This document shows positions 35,580 through 47,879 of a DNA stretch of 64,000 nt, in pieces. The stretch is from the NCBI GenBank assembly GCA_024704765.1, contig JAKMXF010000299.1, positions 1,154,863 to 1,218,862 of the forward strand, written 5' to 3'. Source of the DNA: Oopsacas minuta. Its lineage: Eukaryota > Porifera > Hexactinellida > Lyssacinosida > Leucopsacidae. Under the pieces are notes generated by a model. That model was not told the DNA's origin and made no database searches. It worked only from the letters and a program-made list of their open reading frames with translations. Position 1 is the first letter of the stretch. Each line of letters begins with the position of its first letter. The translations under genes and the position numbers were made by a program.

Positions 35580-35935
35580 GTGAAATGCACCGTTACTGAA
35601 CTTTTTGATATTCACTGCGTATTTCAATGTGAACATTTGGTCGCTAAACATTTTGGCGTCCCCTTGCATGACTCATTAACTATATTCATTACTGTTGTAA
35701 ACAAGATTAAATCCACGGCGCCCAATGACAAGATATTCATCAACTTTGTCATGAAAATGAAACTGAATTCGAACGTCTTCTTTTCCATACCAAAGTTAGA
35801 AGGCTCCTCAGGCAAATTGTCTCTGTCGATTCTTGTTTTTTTAGGTACTATTGTTGAATTTTTGGAGGTATCGAACCCGCAACTAATTAACGATGTTCTA
35901 ACATTAAATCTTTTTTTCTTATCGTTATAAAGCAA
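35580..35935. other. Unassigned region open on both strands
   Basis: Both strands are open for over 300 bases: 116 codons on + from 35580 and 103 on - from 35935. The minus frame (LPEEPSNFGMEKKTFEFSF, MTKLMNILSLGAVDLILF) looks protein-like but matches no family I recognise. It may be a remnant of a transposon adjoining RAG1-like copy 4. The neighbouring minus frame at 35988-36221 is equally unassigned. Confidence 0.25.
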
Positions 35936-37626
35936 GTTTTACACTAATGGGTAATGAGCAATTTTGGCCAGCATTCTTCAAACGTAGTCAATACGCACAC
36001 AACATTATGGGACAGGGGGCCAACTTGCTAACTTTGGCTTTCGCTACATCATATTTAGTGAAAGAAGGATCCAGTGCTATAGTTCTATCGGTAACCAAAT
36101 AAAGACATTGACTTAACATGTCACAAAGTGGATATTTAAGATTGCTGCTCACAAATATGAAACCATAAGTGAAAAGTCTCATCAAGAAGCAACATACACA
36201 AGTGCACTCTAATCTTCGCACTAAGTATTCTAAATCTACTTGATACTAGTGACAAAATATTAGAATTTCATTGGTTGGGCGGAGGGAGGCGATGAAAGGT
36301 AGAATAATCTGAAGACCAATTATCTAAACATTGCTAAGTGTCCCATTTATATAATTTTTGATTCCATAAACATTAGACAATTTGATCATAAATTATCAAA
36401 CTTTTACAATAGTTACAAATGTGCCACTATGCGACCCGGGCCTAAATTCTTGTACGAGCTGTGGCGCTTGCAAAACAGGTAGAATACCCTGGCATCTACA
36501 TTAATTTGGTTAGTAAAGTATTCTCAAAAACTATATGGCATAGAAAATATTTGTGTTTAGATTGTCACCGTTAATAACGGGAGATCAGAAGTTTTGCTAC
36601 AAGCTTGCGGTCCGCATAGATCATGTAGGTCAAGTTTGATTTTCCGGTCACGTTTGCTCATGCCACTTTGTCAGATTGTATGAGCCAGTCTTCTCCTTTT
36701 TCCACAAGTACCAAATTATTAGTCATTTTCCTTCTTTGCGAAAATCCATTGGTTAAAATGTAGCCTATACAAATGAAACTTTATACTAAAGGATATGCTA
36801 GTAGAGTAAAGATTATATTGTATAGTAGTTGGGCAATCAAGTTAGGCTTGTAATCTGCTTTTAGGCTTAGAGCTGTATTACTAGAATATGAATTCGATAC
36901 ATTAGTCTCATTTCTTATTGAAGGGGGCGCTGCATTAGGTCGAATTTCATATGTATGCATTAGGTTGAATTAAAATTTTGCGATATATCGAATTTATTTT
37001 AGCTATATTGTCGATAGATCGATATAGAAGATGGATTTATAGAAACGAGGACATGATAGGACATTTTATTGTATTAATTATAAACCCGTACCATTGGGAA
37101 GGGATTAGGGAGTTTGTTCACTACCTTATTGGTCTGGAAGTTTTCATTTGCACTTTGTTTAGCTACCTAGGGGCGGGGATGTGGAATCCATGTTAATTTT
37201 GAGTTTGGATTGAGCTTTCTAGGATTAATTATTCGATAACTTTGCACAATGTAGGATCTAGTCAAATATGGCCATATTTGGACTCCCTTGTTTGTGTATG
37301 ATCACTTAGGTCATTTTGGTGAATTGCTTATGGAAAAGTTATTTAGAATATGCGAAATCAATGGTTACCATGTTCAATGTGAGAAATGTCTAAATACTAA
37401 CTTCCAAAGTATTAAATACACACAAATGAATTATAATTCTTTTGAGTATACTCTTGACTGTTACCTAACTACTGCTTATGTAAGTTTAAGAGCCATAACA
37501 CTCATAGTTTTTTAATTATAGCTTGAACACAAGTAATACTATTTACTTATCTAACATAGGAATGTGTTCACATACCATTCGTGCCAACTATTGGTTTCAA
37601 ACTTTACTAGCTTCTGTCATTATATA

Positions 37627-38969
37627 CAGTCTGTTACTTCTATGTCTAGAATTTTGTTTTTTGCTGAGGAATAATTGAAATACCTGATATCTAGAAAATA
37701 ATCACTTTATTCTGTGAATAAATAATTGATAATCAATATTTAATGGGATATCCATTGTTATCAATAGCCATTTGGCACCTTCATGTCATGGATTCTTTGT
37801 AAGGTCGCAAAAAAGTTGGATCGATTCGATTCCATAAGCCTTCTAACTTTTCTTTTAGTTCTGGAATGCTGCTGGGGCCTAGTTTAATCAGCTCCTGCTT
37901 TACCCATCCAAATAAATTTTCGATAGGGTTGAGGTCTGGACTTAGTGAAGGTCAAGGAATTTGTTTGGGGACATTCTGTGAGAGCCAAACCTTGACCTTC
38001 CGTGAGGTGTGTTTAGGATCATTATCCATGACCAATCCCCAATTATTTTCATGAAATACATTTGCCTGAGCTATCAAATTACCCTCCATTATCTGTAAGA
38101 ACAATTCACTATCAATATTCTGTGTAAAATGTACAGTGGAAATGTGCCCATGGATGAAAAAGCAGCCCACGCGTGAATCTTGTGGACATGTTTGGTTGTT
38201 GGAACGAATCTTTTTTTGTTGGATTTTGCCACATCCTTATTCTCCCTCTCGATAACCAGATCGACATCTCGTCAAGGAATACAGTGTTCACCCATTCCTT
38301 TTTAGGACACTTGTGCTTCTTGGCCCATCTTATGCGGTATAAACGGTTCTTTTCGCTAAGCATGGGGGTTTTAGTTGGATAGGGTTTGGTGTAAGACTGG
38401 TCTTTCAACATGTGTTGTACCGTCTGGTAAGATGTCATATAAGGAGCCCGACTTGCTAGTGTTCGAAGGGAAAATAGGGCTTACATCTCACCTGTTGTAT
38501 GACCAAGTGCTTGATAGCGGATCGTAAGGTATTGGGCCTTCTTGCTCCCTTTTTGTGAGAGATCTCTCCACCAGCATGCAACTGGGCGTTTACATTGTAG
38601 ACCTTCACCCAAAGAGATTCCAACATTTTTGGAAATTTGTTTGGGACTAAGCTGTTTTGATTGTAATAAGATATTTATCATTTCTCTCTTCACAATTTGA
38701 GTCATTATCTGCTCTAATATTCAAGTGACTGTAAAAATACAATCATGTTATGAATTTAAGGTGAAAATTACATTAATGACGTCAAACATTTTTGTATACG
38801 ACTCCTAAAACACCAAAATGAAAGTCGTTTAAGCAAATATCGTTAGACATAGGTAAAAATAGTTAAAACTTTATAATGCATCAATCGGAAGCATGATATT
38901 TGAATATACTTCAGAATTATGTGGGTTACAATAACGATTCACAATTCCAAATAATTATGTAATAGACTG
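37627..38969 (-). mobile_element. Second Tc1-like transposon, full length
   Basis: A 1343-bp element flanked by TA (37625-37626 and 38970-38971). The left end begins CAGTCTGTTACTTC and the right end, read inward, CAGTCTATTACATAATTATT. The ends are related to those of the first Tc1 element (CAGTCTGTCCGATAATTATT), suggesting sister families. Confidence 0.88.
37770..38705 (-). pseudogene. Tc1-like transposase, frameshifted
   Basis: Starts MTQIVKREMINILLQSKQLS at 38705 (helix-turn-helix region). It then shows FLDEMSIWLSRGRIRMWQN (first Asp), VMDNDPKHTSRKVKVWL (second Asp) and PDLNPIENLFGWVKQE (Glu), and ends RIHDMKVPNG near 37770. All three catalytic acids survive, but the gene needs at least three frame changes. 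Confidence 0.88.
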
Positions 38970-39292
38970 TAAACTGTCCATCGTTAAATACACTGCTAAC
39001 ATCGTTACTGTTTGTATAGCAGCATCCTTCGATCTAAAAATGGTTTTTGCTAAACTGCATGTTGAGAGATAATATTTTGGATAATTGAATTGCAGATCTT
39101 GTTATTCCTATAGGTTACTAATACATACTTAAACTCTATTATACATATTTCTCGAGATATAACTTATAATAACATTCTACTCGTCCTTCTTTATTTCAGC
39201 CCTTTAAAGTGAGATATACGGCCGTTTTTCGTAGCCATTGCGGGCTCTATTGTGTTCAAATTTTCATGTTCTAATTTCTTTTTTCTTTTTAG

Positions 39293-39599
39293 CTATGTTT
39301 CTGAGATATTGTCTATATTACAGAATCCCCGCATCGAAGAAATTCTTATCCTCCAACCTTTCACTACTATTATACACTTTGTTGTATGTTTATATACATG
39401 GCTCGAGAATTTGTTGTTGACTGAACTGATTGCTCGAATTCTTTCTTATATTTTTAATTCGCATCATATTTCAATCTATTCCAACAATGACTATTTTTCT
39501 GATATAGATGTATTATATTCTGGTATACTTTCACGAATGTTTAAAATTAGAGACCTTATTGGTTTTAATTCATTTGCGGTTTTGACTTTTCTTGACTGA
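39293..39599 (+). CDS. WDR3: WDR3/UTP12 exon 3 (Utp12 domain, C-terminus)
   Basis: Terminal exon after TTTTTTCTTTTTAG. The peptide YVSEILSILQNPRIEEILIL corresponds to the family's YVLEIFKGIKSSELEESLLV. KIRDLIGFNSFAV corresponds to QVRDVIGFNMAGL, both in the C-terminal Utp12 domain that holds UTP-B together. Joining the three exons gives 849 residues (human WDR3 is 943). The stop TGA is at 39597-39599, and ATTAAA follows at 39615, a possible poly(A) signal variant. The protein ends shortly after the conserved domain, without the basic tail of animal homologues. Confidence 0.88.
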
Positions 39600-40814
39600 G
39601 AGTTTGAGCACTATATTAAATATGATAGCAAACAATCGCTTCTCATATCTATATCCCTTACACATTATACTTTTGTACTTATTTGCCAGATTCAATTGTT
39701 TCTATAAATTTATTTATTCCTCTTCTAGTCATATAGATCTCTCGAACTCGTATCTTATATAATGATTCTTGAAGTTATTACTATCACGGCAATTAATTTT
39801 CATAGTTTAATACAGATCCCACCATTATAATCATGTGTCATGCTGTACTGACATTATATATAATTTTGGTCCAGCATGGGCATTGATAATTATAATTACT
39901 CACATATTTCGTACACATTTTATTCTTTCTTTTGATTGTTATCGAAGTTTTATACTTTTTAACCCACTGTCAGTCTAAGCCCATAAAAAATCCCCTGTCA
40001 CCTTCAACCAATATTAAATTCTCAATCCATGAAAATAAGTTTATGCTTAACCATAACATTCTCTACTAGTGTAGAGAATATCAGTCATTTTATTTTTTGT
40101 ACCATGTGTTACGCTTACTAAAATATTCATTTCTTTCCTGCTATAGTACTTTTTTCTTATCTATTGCTGGTTATTGATTAATGATTGGCTCAGACTGGGA
40201 ATAATCTTATAGCTAGGGTGTTAGACGATACTCAAGCTATAAGATTTGAATCCCGACCGTGATCCATGACTGAAAGTATCATCGGTGTTCCTGTTCCGAT
40301 CCTGAAATCTAAAAGGATCTACGATCCAATCACGACTCAGTTGTTTAAAGTAGCATTTAACAAACTTTATGCATCTCGGAAAATCCTGGCCTCTAATAAT
40401 TTATTATATACATATAGGCTATCAATTCTTGTCAATTGACATATACTTTTCAAAGGAAATACTGGGGAAATCGAATATGCTGAGTCCCAATATGACATTA
40501 TAAACAACATTTCATAAATATTTGGTCACTTTATGGACATAAAGAAAGAATATTTATAGATTATGTCAGTATAATGTTGCTATGGTTAAGATTATGAGTT
40601 TATGTACTCGAGAGCGTAGGCCCGAGGGTGGACACGAAGTGTTCGCAACCGCGTAGCGCGCTCGTATGTCTTATGTTGTGAAACCATTATTTCCTCAACC
40701 ATGCTGACTCATCTTGGGATTTTGACGTGACCATGATCATACAATATTACAATATGTGAACTTTTCCTGATCCTTTCAAAGTTTTGACTATTTCTCATAC
40801 AAATGTCTTGATTA
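39600..40814. other. Intergenic, no recognised gene
   Basis: AT-rich sequence with no convincing frame. A short GC-rich patch at about 40612-40665 (GAACCGCGTAGC-like) and a faint tRNA-like stretch at 40195-40265 are the only departures in composition; neither could be assigned. Confidence 0.4.
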
Positions 40815-43038
40815 CACTGTCCAACAAATTTTCATCAGTTTTGCTTCTGGAATACACGGTAGTGTTTCTTATGTATTCAAGTACCCTGATTCCAAATATC
40901 CAATCAGTTTTTCTCTATCAGGCAGAGATTTTGTAAAATTCGGAAATTTCCAAAATCACATTTCCATAGGTCTCTATAGAATTTGTAATTGTATATGTAT
41001 TAATACCTTCCGTATATATTGTCTAACAATTCAAATGTTCTTAAAATTTATAGAATATTATCTGCTCTTTCAAGAGGAGATTATCTGATTGTATTTGTAT
41101 TTCTTTCTTTTCAGTAATGTCTCGTCGATGTTCAAACCCAACCGATTCTTTCTGGTATATTTTTGGAGAATTTACTACAAAATTTAAGCTGAGAGACATG
41201 TCTCCCCTTGTACACAAGGGATGTGAGCAATATTTCGGTTGCAACATTTGTGATTAAGATAAGCCTTGGGTACCTCATTTTTGTTGCTCAAAATGTGCAA
41301 TAGGACTTAGTAAATGGCTAATTGGCTCACGTAATTCAATGCAATTTGCTATTCCCATGATATGGAGGGAACCAAGAGATCATTATATTGATTGTTATTT
41401 CTGTTTAACTGATATAATAGGAATTACTTCTAAGACCAAAAAGAATATATGTTACCCCAAACTTCAATCTGCGATTCGTCCTGTTTAGCATTTTACAGAA
41501 TTCGAAGTACCTAAGCTTAAGAAAGTTTCCTTTGATGACGATACTGTTGAATGTGTTATGTTAGTCAAGATGATGAGGAATTTATACCTCTGCCTATGCC
41601 ACCTGATAAACCAGACTTCCCCACATCATTAATCAAAGTGAGCTGAATGATTTGGTTCGAGACTTGAATTTGACAAAAAGATCAAAGTGAATTGCTTGGG
41701 TTAAGATTGAAAGGTTGGAACTTATTGGATGAGGAGGCTAAAGTTTCATTTTTCAGGACCCGTCAAAGTGATTTCTCTGTACATTTTGAAATGCAGGGCC
41801 CTCTTTGGTATTGTAACAATGTGGATCGTGTGTTGGAGTTTTTAGGTGTTCAACACGAACCATCAGAGTGGCGTCTCTTCATTGATTCTTCTAAGTACAG
41901 CCTCAAGGCATTCGTACTTCATAAAGGTAATGTATTACCATCCATACCGATAGGTCATTCGGTACACATGAAGGAGTCTCATGAGAATATGGATATCTTA
42001 TTGTAACTGATCAGATATGACTATTACAATTGGCACATCTGTGGTGATCTGAAGGTAATTGAACTTTTGTTGGGTATGCAACCTGGATACACGAGATATT
42101 GTTGCTTCCTCTATGAGTGGGATAGTAGAGCAAGGCAATCCCACTATATAGTTAAGGAGTGGCCTCTACAATATCAATTAACTGCTGGTGTAAAGAGTGT
42201 AAGCTGTCAGTCCTTAGTATATCTAGAGAAAATTCTGTTACCACCTCTACACATAAAACTGGGTTTGATGAAAAACTTTGTAAAGGCGATAGTAGAATAC
42301 AATAAAGAAGGAGAAGATTTCAAATACCTCAAGGACAAATTTCCTAAGGTCAATGATGCTAAAATCAAGGAAGAGGGTATTTATAGGTCCCCAAATTAGA
42401 GAACAATTCAAGGATCTAAACTTCGAAGCATGTCTAAATTCTGTCGAGAAAGCACCATGGAATTCTTTCAAATCTTTAAATGAGAACTTTTTAGGAACTA
42501 AGAAATCACCAATTTATGAAGAACTTGTTGTGACACTACTTGATGCATTCAGAAAAATGGGTTGTAACATGTCTCTAAAAATACAGTTTCTTCACTCACA
42601 TTTTGCAATTTTTTCCAGAAAATCTAGGTGCTGTGAGTGATGAACTTGGTGAAAGATTTCACCAAGATATGAGCACAATGGAAAGTTCTCTCCAAACATG
42701 ATGGCTGATTATTGTTGGTCACTAAAAAGAGGTATTCCTGATGCCACATACAAAAGAAAATCATATTCCAAGCATTTCTAAATTAGTATAATAAATGCTA
42801 CACCAATTGACAATTTTCAGTGTAATTTAATGATAAGTGTGCATTTGATTAGCCAAACTAAAGAGATATATTTATAGGAATACACTGGGGCAATGGTAAA
42901 ACAAAATATTGAATTTTTCAAAATCCTTACCTGATAGAGAAAAACTGATTGGATATTTGGAATCAGGGTACTTGAATACATAAGAAACACTACCGTGTAT
43001 TCCAGAAGCAAAAAATGCTGAAAATTTGTTGGACAGTG
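40815..43038 (+). mobile_element. DNA transposon of unresolved superfamily with about 140-bp inverted termini
   Basis: The left arm (40815-40960) and right arm (42895-43038) are near-identical reverse complements. Both start CACTGTCCAACAAATTTTCA and share GCTTCTGGAATACACGGTAG, TTCTTATGTATTCAAGTACC and CAGTTTTTCTCTATCAGG. Between them is a degenerate + strand coding region. The flanks (GATTA and ATATC) show no clear duplication. CAC ends could suggest CMC or RAG-related elements, but the protein shows no RAG1 motifs. Confidence 0.8.
41117..42781 (+). pseudogene. Transposon protein of unknown superfamily, frameshifted
   Basis: Starts MSRRCSNPTDSFWY at 41117. The N-terminal part has cysteine/histidine-rich blocks (VPHFCCSKC, IDCYFCLTDI). 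Later blocks are LRLKGWNLLDEEAKVSFFRT, EPSEWRLFIDSSKYSLKAF, YTRYCCFLYEWDSRARQSH, LPPLHIKLGLMKNFVKAI and FHQDMSTME. I recall near-identical blocks in many uncharacterised invertebrate proteins, always in repeats, but know no named superfamily. At least four frame changes and internal stops make it inactive. The flanking inverted termini show it belongs to a DNA transposon. Confidence 0.7.
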
Positions 43039-43556
43039 ATATCAACTGAACTGCATGAGTTACTTTGATCAAATAGCGCTGGTTTTTATGGATCAAATTA
43101 CCGACTAATTTGAGTTTATTGAATTGGAAATATATTCATCTATATTGGATTTATTCATGCAAATATTACTAATGTTTACCTAATCTGCCTTAGTAGAGTT
43201 TGCTAACGAAGAAATGAGTTTCTCTATGTTTGAGTTTTGTTGGATTTCGTACCTTCTTATGAAGGATTTCAATTCGTATCCTGAATTAGGATCTCGAATA
43301 TGTTCCTACGAGTGTGCCAGAAGCTTGCATAGGCAGGCTTTCATCTATAGTGCCACCCGCGCCAATAGGCGCGTTTTTCCAAAAATTATGTAATAATGTA
43401 ATGGGTTATGTAACAATTATAGAGGTCAATTGAATTAAATTTAAGTTTATATGAAGAATTCAGTTGACTAAGGTAATTGTGCTAGAAGAGAAAATGAATA
43501 ACGATAAATATACAATATTAGGTTAACAGTTTATTATTAAATCACAATACACGGTA

Positions 43557-45695
43557 CAGTCTACTCCGGTTAATCGTGTGACCGGTTAATCGGGTCAGCC
43601 GTTTAATTGGGTCACTTCTTCTTGCAATGAAATCATGCCCATAGAGCTAATACAAGATATTTTCGGTTATCGGGTAAAATTTGGTGAATCGGGTCAAATA
43701 TTCGTTTAATTGGGTCATTTTTCATGATCACCTGGTTACATTACTTTATATCAACCATGTTTGAGCTCACTTTTAATGCAGTTTCTTGTATAGCCTTGGG
43801 AATAATATCAAACTACGGTACTTAAAAGCTAGTACGTAGAATGGTGATAAGATTGAACAAGATTTAGCAACTATGTATCCATTTCCTAATTCGAATACGA
43901 TCATATTCTTGGGGTGGTTCGTTGTTTGAAACGTTACTGCTTTTTTACTTACACGTACGTATCTTATTTTATAACTAGCTAGAAAATGGCGTCAAGAAAA
44001 GAGCTATCTCTGTCAGATAAAAAATTCCTTGAAAAATAATATTACTCCAACCTAACACAAGTCATCGAGTATTGTCTGACATGTTTGATGTATCGAGATC
44101 CACGATCGGAGACTTCTTAATCAAGAACAGGATTTGCGAGAGTTACTTTTACAAAAGGAGAGGATGAAGCAAGGAAAACGCCAGAGCTCAGGAAAGGATC
44201 CAGAAGTAGAGGAAGCTTTAAACTAATGGTTTAAATCCGTTCTAGACAAAGGAGTGAGAATTAGCGGTGTGATACGTACTCAGGTCCAAAGCTGAGGAGT
44301 TTGCAGTGAGATTGGGAAATCCAGGTTTTGTAGCAACTGAAGCCTGGCTATCTAGATGGAAAGCAAGATAAGGGCCAAGCGAATACATGGTGAAAATGCA
44401 GTTCCGATTTCGAAGCAGCTGAATTTTGGGTATCAACGGTACTACCTCAACTTTTGCAAGAGTATACTCCTGAGAACATTTACAACGCCGAAGAAACTGG
44501 TTTGTTTTATCGAGGAACACCGGATGGTTTCTTGTGTTATACATACGAGCAGATTAGTGGTTCCAAAATGGCTATAGAACGTATCACAATACTTTGTGCG
44601 GCAACATGTCCGGTAAAGACAAACTGAAACTTCTAATGATCAGTAAGAGCAAGAATCCAAGATGTTTCAAAAACATTGACATAGACACCCTACCAATCAC
44701 TTACTTCTCTAACCAAAATGCCGGATGATTAGGATCATATTCCAAGAATGGGATTCAGTACTCAGGGAAAATTGCCGTCAGATTTTACTGCTCTTGGACA
44801 ATTGTCCTGCCCATCCTCGTATTAGCACGTTTACAAACATTCGACTAGAATTTCTACGAGCAAATACAACGTCGCTAATCCAGCCACTAGACCAAGGCGT
44901 TATCAAGAACTTGAAATATTTCCACAGACAGGAAGTGGTTCAGATTACTATTGCTGGTATTGATGACAGTATAGTCAGCTCATCAGCCTCAACAATTGAC
45001 ATAAGCTCGAGAATCTCGCTCCTGGATGCAATCTACTTCGTTGCCAGGAGCTGGCGGAAGGTGAAACCTGAGACAATAAGCAACTGCTTTAGAAAATGTG
45101 GCTTTAGGACACAAACCTCTTCTAGTGGAGAATCTGGAGAAGAACCAATTTTTGATGGGAGAAGAACTAGCCTTAACAGGAGTCTTGAACGGTGAGCATT
45201 ACTTGAATATCGACACCGATATACCCTGCTTTGAAGAAACCCAAAACTTTGATGAGGAAATTATAAACGAAATTGTTAGCAGGAGGATATGTTTAGACGA
45301 CTATTCAGAAGATGATGACGTTGATGATGAGTTTTCAACCGATTATTGCACATCAAGTTGCCCGACAGTGCATTCAAATCGTGCAACGGTACTTCTAGAG
45401 CAGGGGGTCTCTGAAGTACAAAATGCAGCGCTGGATATATGTGCAGAGAAGGTTTTCAATAGAGTGTAATCAAGCAAGAAGCAGACTACACTTGATGTGT
45501 TCTTCCCGAACTAATTTACATATCGATACTAGTTGTACTAGATTAGACCATAGTACTACCACTGTAGGGATGCCTTTGCCATAATTTTATATATTTACCC
45601 ATCTATATATTGTACATTTTGGTTAATTGGGTTCTCCGCTTAATTGGGTCAAAATGCTCTGGAACCAAAGTGACCCGAATAAGCAGAGTCGACTG
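43557..45695 (+). mobile_element. pogo/Tigger transposon, full length
   Basis: A 2139-bp element between TA duplications (43555-43556 and 45696-45697). The left end is CAGTCTACTCCGGTTAATC and the right end, read inward, CAGTCGACTCTGCTTATTCG. Repeated (G)GTTAATCGGGTCA-type motifs near both ends are typical of Tigger elements. The 2.1-kb length suits a single-gene pogo element. Confidence 0.9.
43986..45514 (+). pseudogene. pogo/Tigger transposase (CENP-B-like), degenerate
   Basis: Starts MASRKELSLSDKKFLEK (43986). The DDE_1 region shows YTPENIYNAEETGLFYRG, LLLDNCPAHPRISTF and NTTSLIQPLDQGVIKNLKYF. In the first block the catalytic Asp of NADETGLF is Glu. The acidic C-terminus (LDDYSEDDDVDDEF) ends with QTTLDVFF, a PCNA-interacting (PIP) box as known in pogo-type transposases. 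Stops occur near the N-terminus and before the last 14 codons, with several frameshifts. Confidence 0.88.
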
Positions 45696-45959
45696 TATTT
45701 GTATAGTGAAAGGTTGTAGGTGACACCTCTGGAATGTAGTATTAACCGTATTATAAGTATGGATATATCGTATGCTTAAAATTTAAATTTGATGCTTCGA
45801 AAATTCAAATAGTCTAGGGGCGTAAGTGCAATCGAGAACTCATTTAGCCGGGCTTCATAATATGCTGGAAGAAATCCTGTGTGCAAGGTAGGAGTGATGC
45901 TCGCCTAAGGCAAATAATCTACCACTAAAATATATGTTTCTTAGACTTTTTTTCCTAAA

Positions 45960-47225
45960 ATGTAAGAACACAACCCTGTCATTGTACTATTTTCTGAACA
46001 ATCTTCATAGAATCTTTGATATCTGTAGTAGTTGTGGGCCATTTCAATTTTCCAATATGTAGATGGTATACTAGAAGATCCATTTAGAAGTACATGTATG
46101 AGAGTTTAGTGGAAAAGCAGCGATGATATTAACCTTAGAAATAGGTTGATTGGTTATATAGTAGTGCTCATTAAATGCAAGTGCAAAGAATCCCTCAATA
46201 TCTTAAATTTCTCCTAATAACTTAATCGCATCAGTAATTGTTCTGTTTAAGGGAAGCCGTTTTCAACTAAATCCATATCTTTCAGGACTGGCTTTCCCTG
46301 CATCGGCTCATATTGCAGCCATCTTCCCATTGGATATGGTTCCAATAACTCCTATCCTAACAATACCATCCTCTAAAGATATTTCATTTTCCAATATTTC
46401 GTGGGATTAATTTATTCTTCCATAATCACCAAATACTTTTTCGCATTCTTTTGGAGCACAAAGAAATACTAGTTGTTGTGAGGAATGCGAATTTGTGTAT
46501 TAGAACTATTCAGTTTTATTATGTAGAAATAGAGAGAGTATAGTCCTTTGCATTAATATTATTGTGAATTTGATTGTGATGTTATGGCAGCCGCTACCTC
46601 AAACCATCGGCTATCCGGAATTTGAGTGGGAATAATTTAGCATTAAGTGGATTCACTGTTGTAAGGATCCTTTCAGGAGTTTGTTGGCCTTGAAGGTAGT
46701 AAGGGGTTTGTACACCAATCGGTGATAAAGATTAGGATATTGCAGTATCATATCTCTTGATATTAAGACATTCCATATATCTACACCTCTCTGAGAGGGA
46801 ACCTTTATGTTCCCTAACAATAATGTTTAGCGAAGTTTGGTAATTTCCTTCCTCCCATTTCATGCATATCAAGTAGTAATAGCGGCTTGTCAACATAAAT
46901 CCAATTTTTTCCACTATACATCACTACTGGTAATCTCCTTTCTTAGCTTGATAATTTTGTAATTATCACTCTCGTTACCTTGCTATACCAACGCTGGTAT
47001 TTCTAGAAAAGTAGAACACTCCATGATTGCAGTTTCCCTAATCTGTTCTAGGATAGAATTCATTGTTGTAATTGAAGAGAATATTTGTCCTTTTTACTTT
47101 CGATTCTATTGGAACAGCATATGGATTTGATTCGCATGGAATTTTGTGATTCCACCATTTCGAATTCAATGAATCAACACTTTCTTTGGACATTTTAATG
47201 TTGGGTTTGATCTTATTCAATGTAT
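45960..47225 (-). pseudogene. RAG1-like transposase, copy 3, heavily degraded
   Basis: Minus-strand blocks align in order with copy 1: LNSKWWNHKIPCESNP (47.2 kb), FPLKFRIADGL then GSGCH after a 2-base deletion (46.6 kb), ISNGKMAAI with ADAGKAS (46.3 kb), NGFPLNRTITDAIKLL and SKVNIIAAFPLNSHT. Matching copy 1 blocks are YPLKIKISDGLDGSGCH, FDTKMAGLLDGAGGAS, SGFPINRLISDARQLF and NIDIIAASPLHAY. The second catalytic Asp is Asn, and the CxxC ligands are lost. The homology fades near 45960, and termini were not found. Confidence 0.72.
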
Positions 47226-47399
47226 AATGTCAAATCATTCTGAATCAAAATTTATGCTAAATCACTACGTGTGTTCATAGGACTTAGGCCATTGTTCTTG
47301 TGTAGATTTTTAGTTATATATTGTTTACTATCAAATACTTAAATGTGATTTATTTGTGACGTAATAATCGCATAGTGTCTTAGCCTTTGCTCAAAACAA

Positions 47400-47700
47400 T
47401 GACTTCGGGCATTTGGTAGATTGATGGGTACCTGTGATTCAAATTTCCACCATCAAATATGTATATTTGCTGAGCAGTGGCTATTTTTGTGATTTTTTGG
47501 AAATCCAAAATATGACAACGATGCGATCACTTCGTCATTGGTGTGGAATTTTCTCGGTACCTGAGTTTGTCCGAACCTGGACCAAATACCCCAGTATACC
47601 AAAGATCAGCCCTGGAGACAGGCTAGGATTGAGGTTGCCGCTGGTCCGTTTCATACTTTCTACGAGGTGTCCATATTACTGAGCCTGGCAAACCATGCTA
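47400..47700 (+). repeat. Dispersed repeat family R, partial copy
   Basis: Contains GGGTACCTGTGATTCAAATT, TTTGCTGAGCAGTGGC and GTTTGTCCGAACCTGG, the same order as 1690-1830. It adjoins the 5' side of RAG1-like copy 3 and may have truncated it. Confidence 0.5.
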
Positions 47701-47879
47701 TTAGTTCAAGCCTGTATTGGGACCAGCAGATGGCCAAACCAACCGTACTGGGGTGCTACGCCTATGATATACTAATAGGTAAAATATTGTATAATGTGAA
47801 AGTTCCTAATCTCAATTTTTAGAGTCATTTACAAGTCATGCTTACGGCATTTCAGAAGAGAAAAATCAAGAATATGTGA

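Larger units (their letters stand above)
19628..39292 (+). other. WDR3: WDR3 intron 2 (19,665 bp)
   Basis: Donor GTAATT at 19628; acceptor TTTTTTCTTTTTAG ending 39292. It contains the hAT and RAG1-like nest, an inverted-repeat pair, a hAT MITE, a RAG1-like fragment and a Tc1-like element. The subregions 19628-20330, 27838-29047, 29850-30570, 30650-31680, 32114-34240 and 35940-37620 hold nothing I can assign, apart from a solo hAT-like end near 32796. Confidence 0.8.

Noticed and set aside
40195-40265. tRNA gene or tRNA-derived SINE
   Set aside because: AGATTTGAATCC resembles a B box, but no cloverleaf with paired acceptor and anticodon stems could be drawn.
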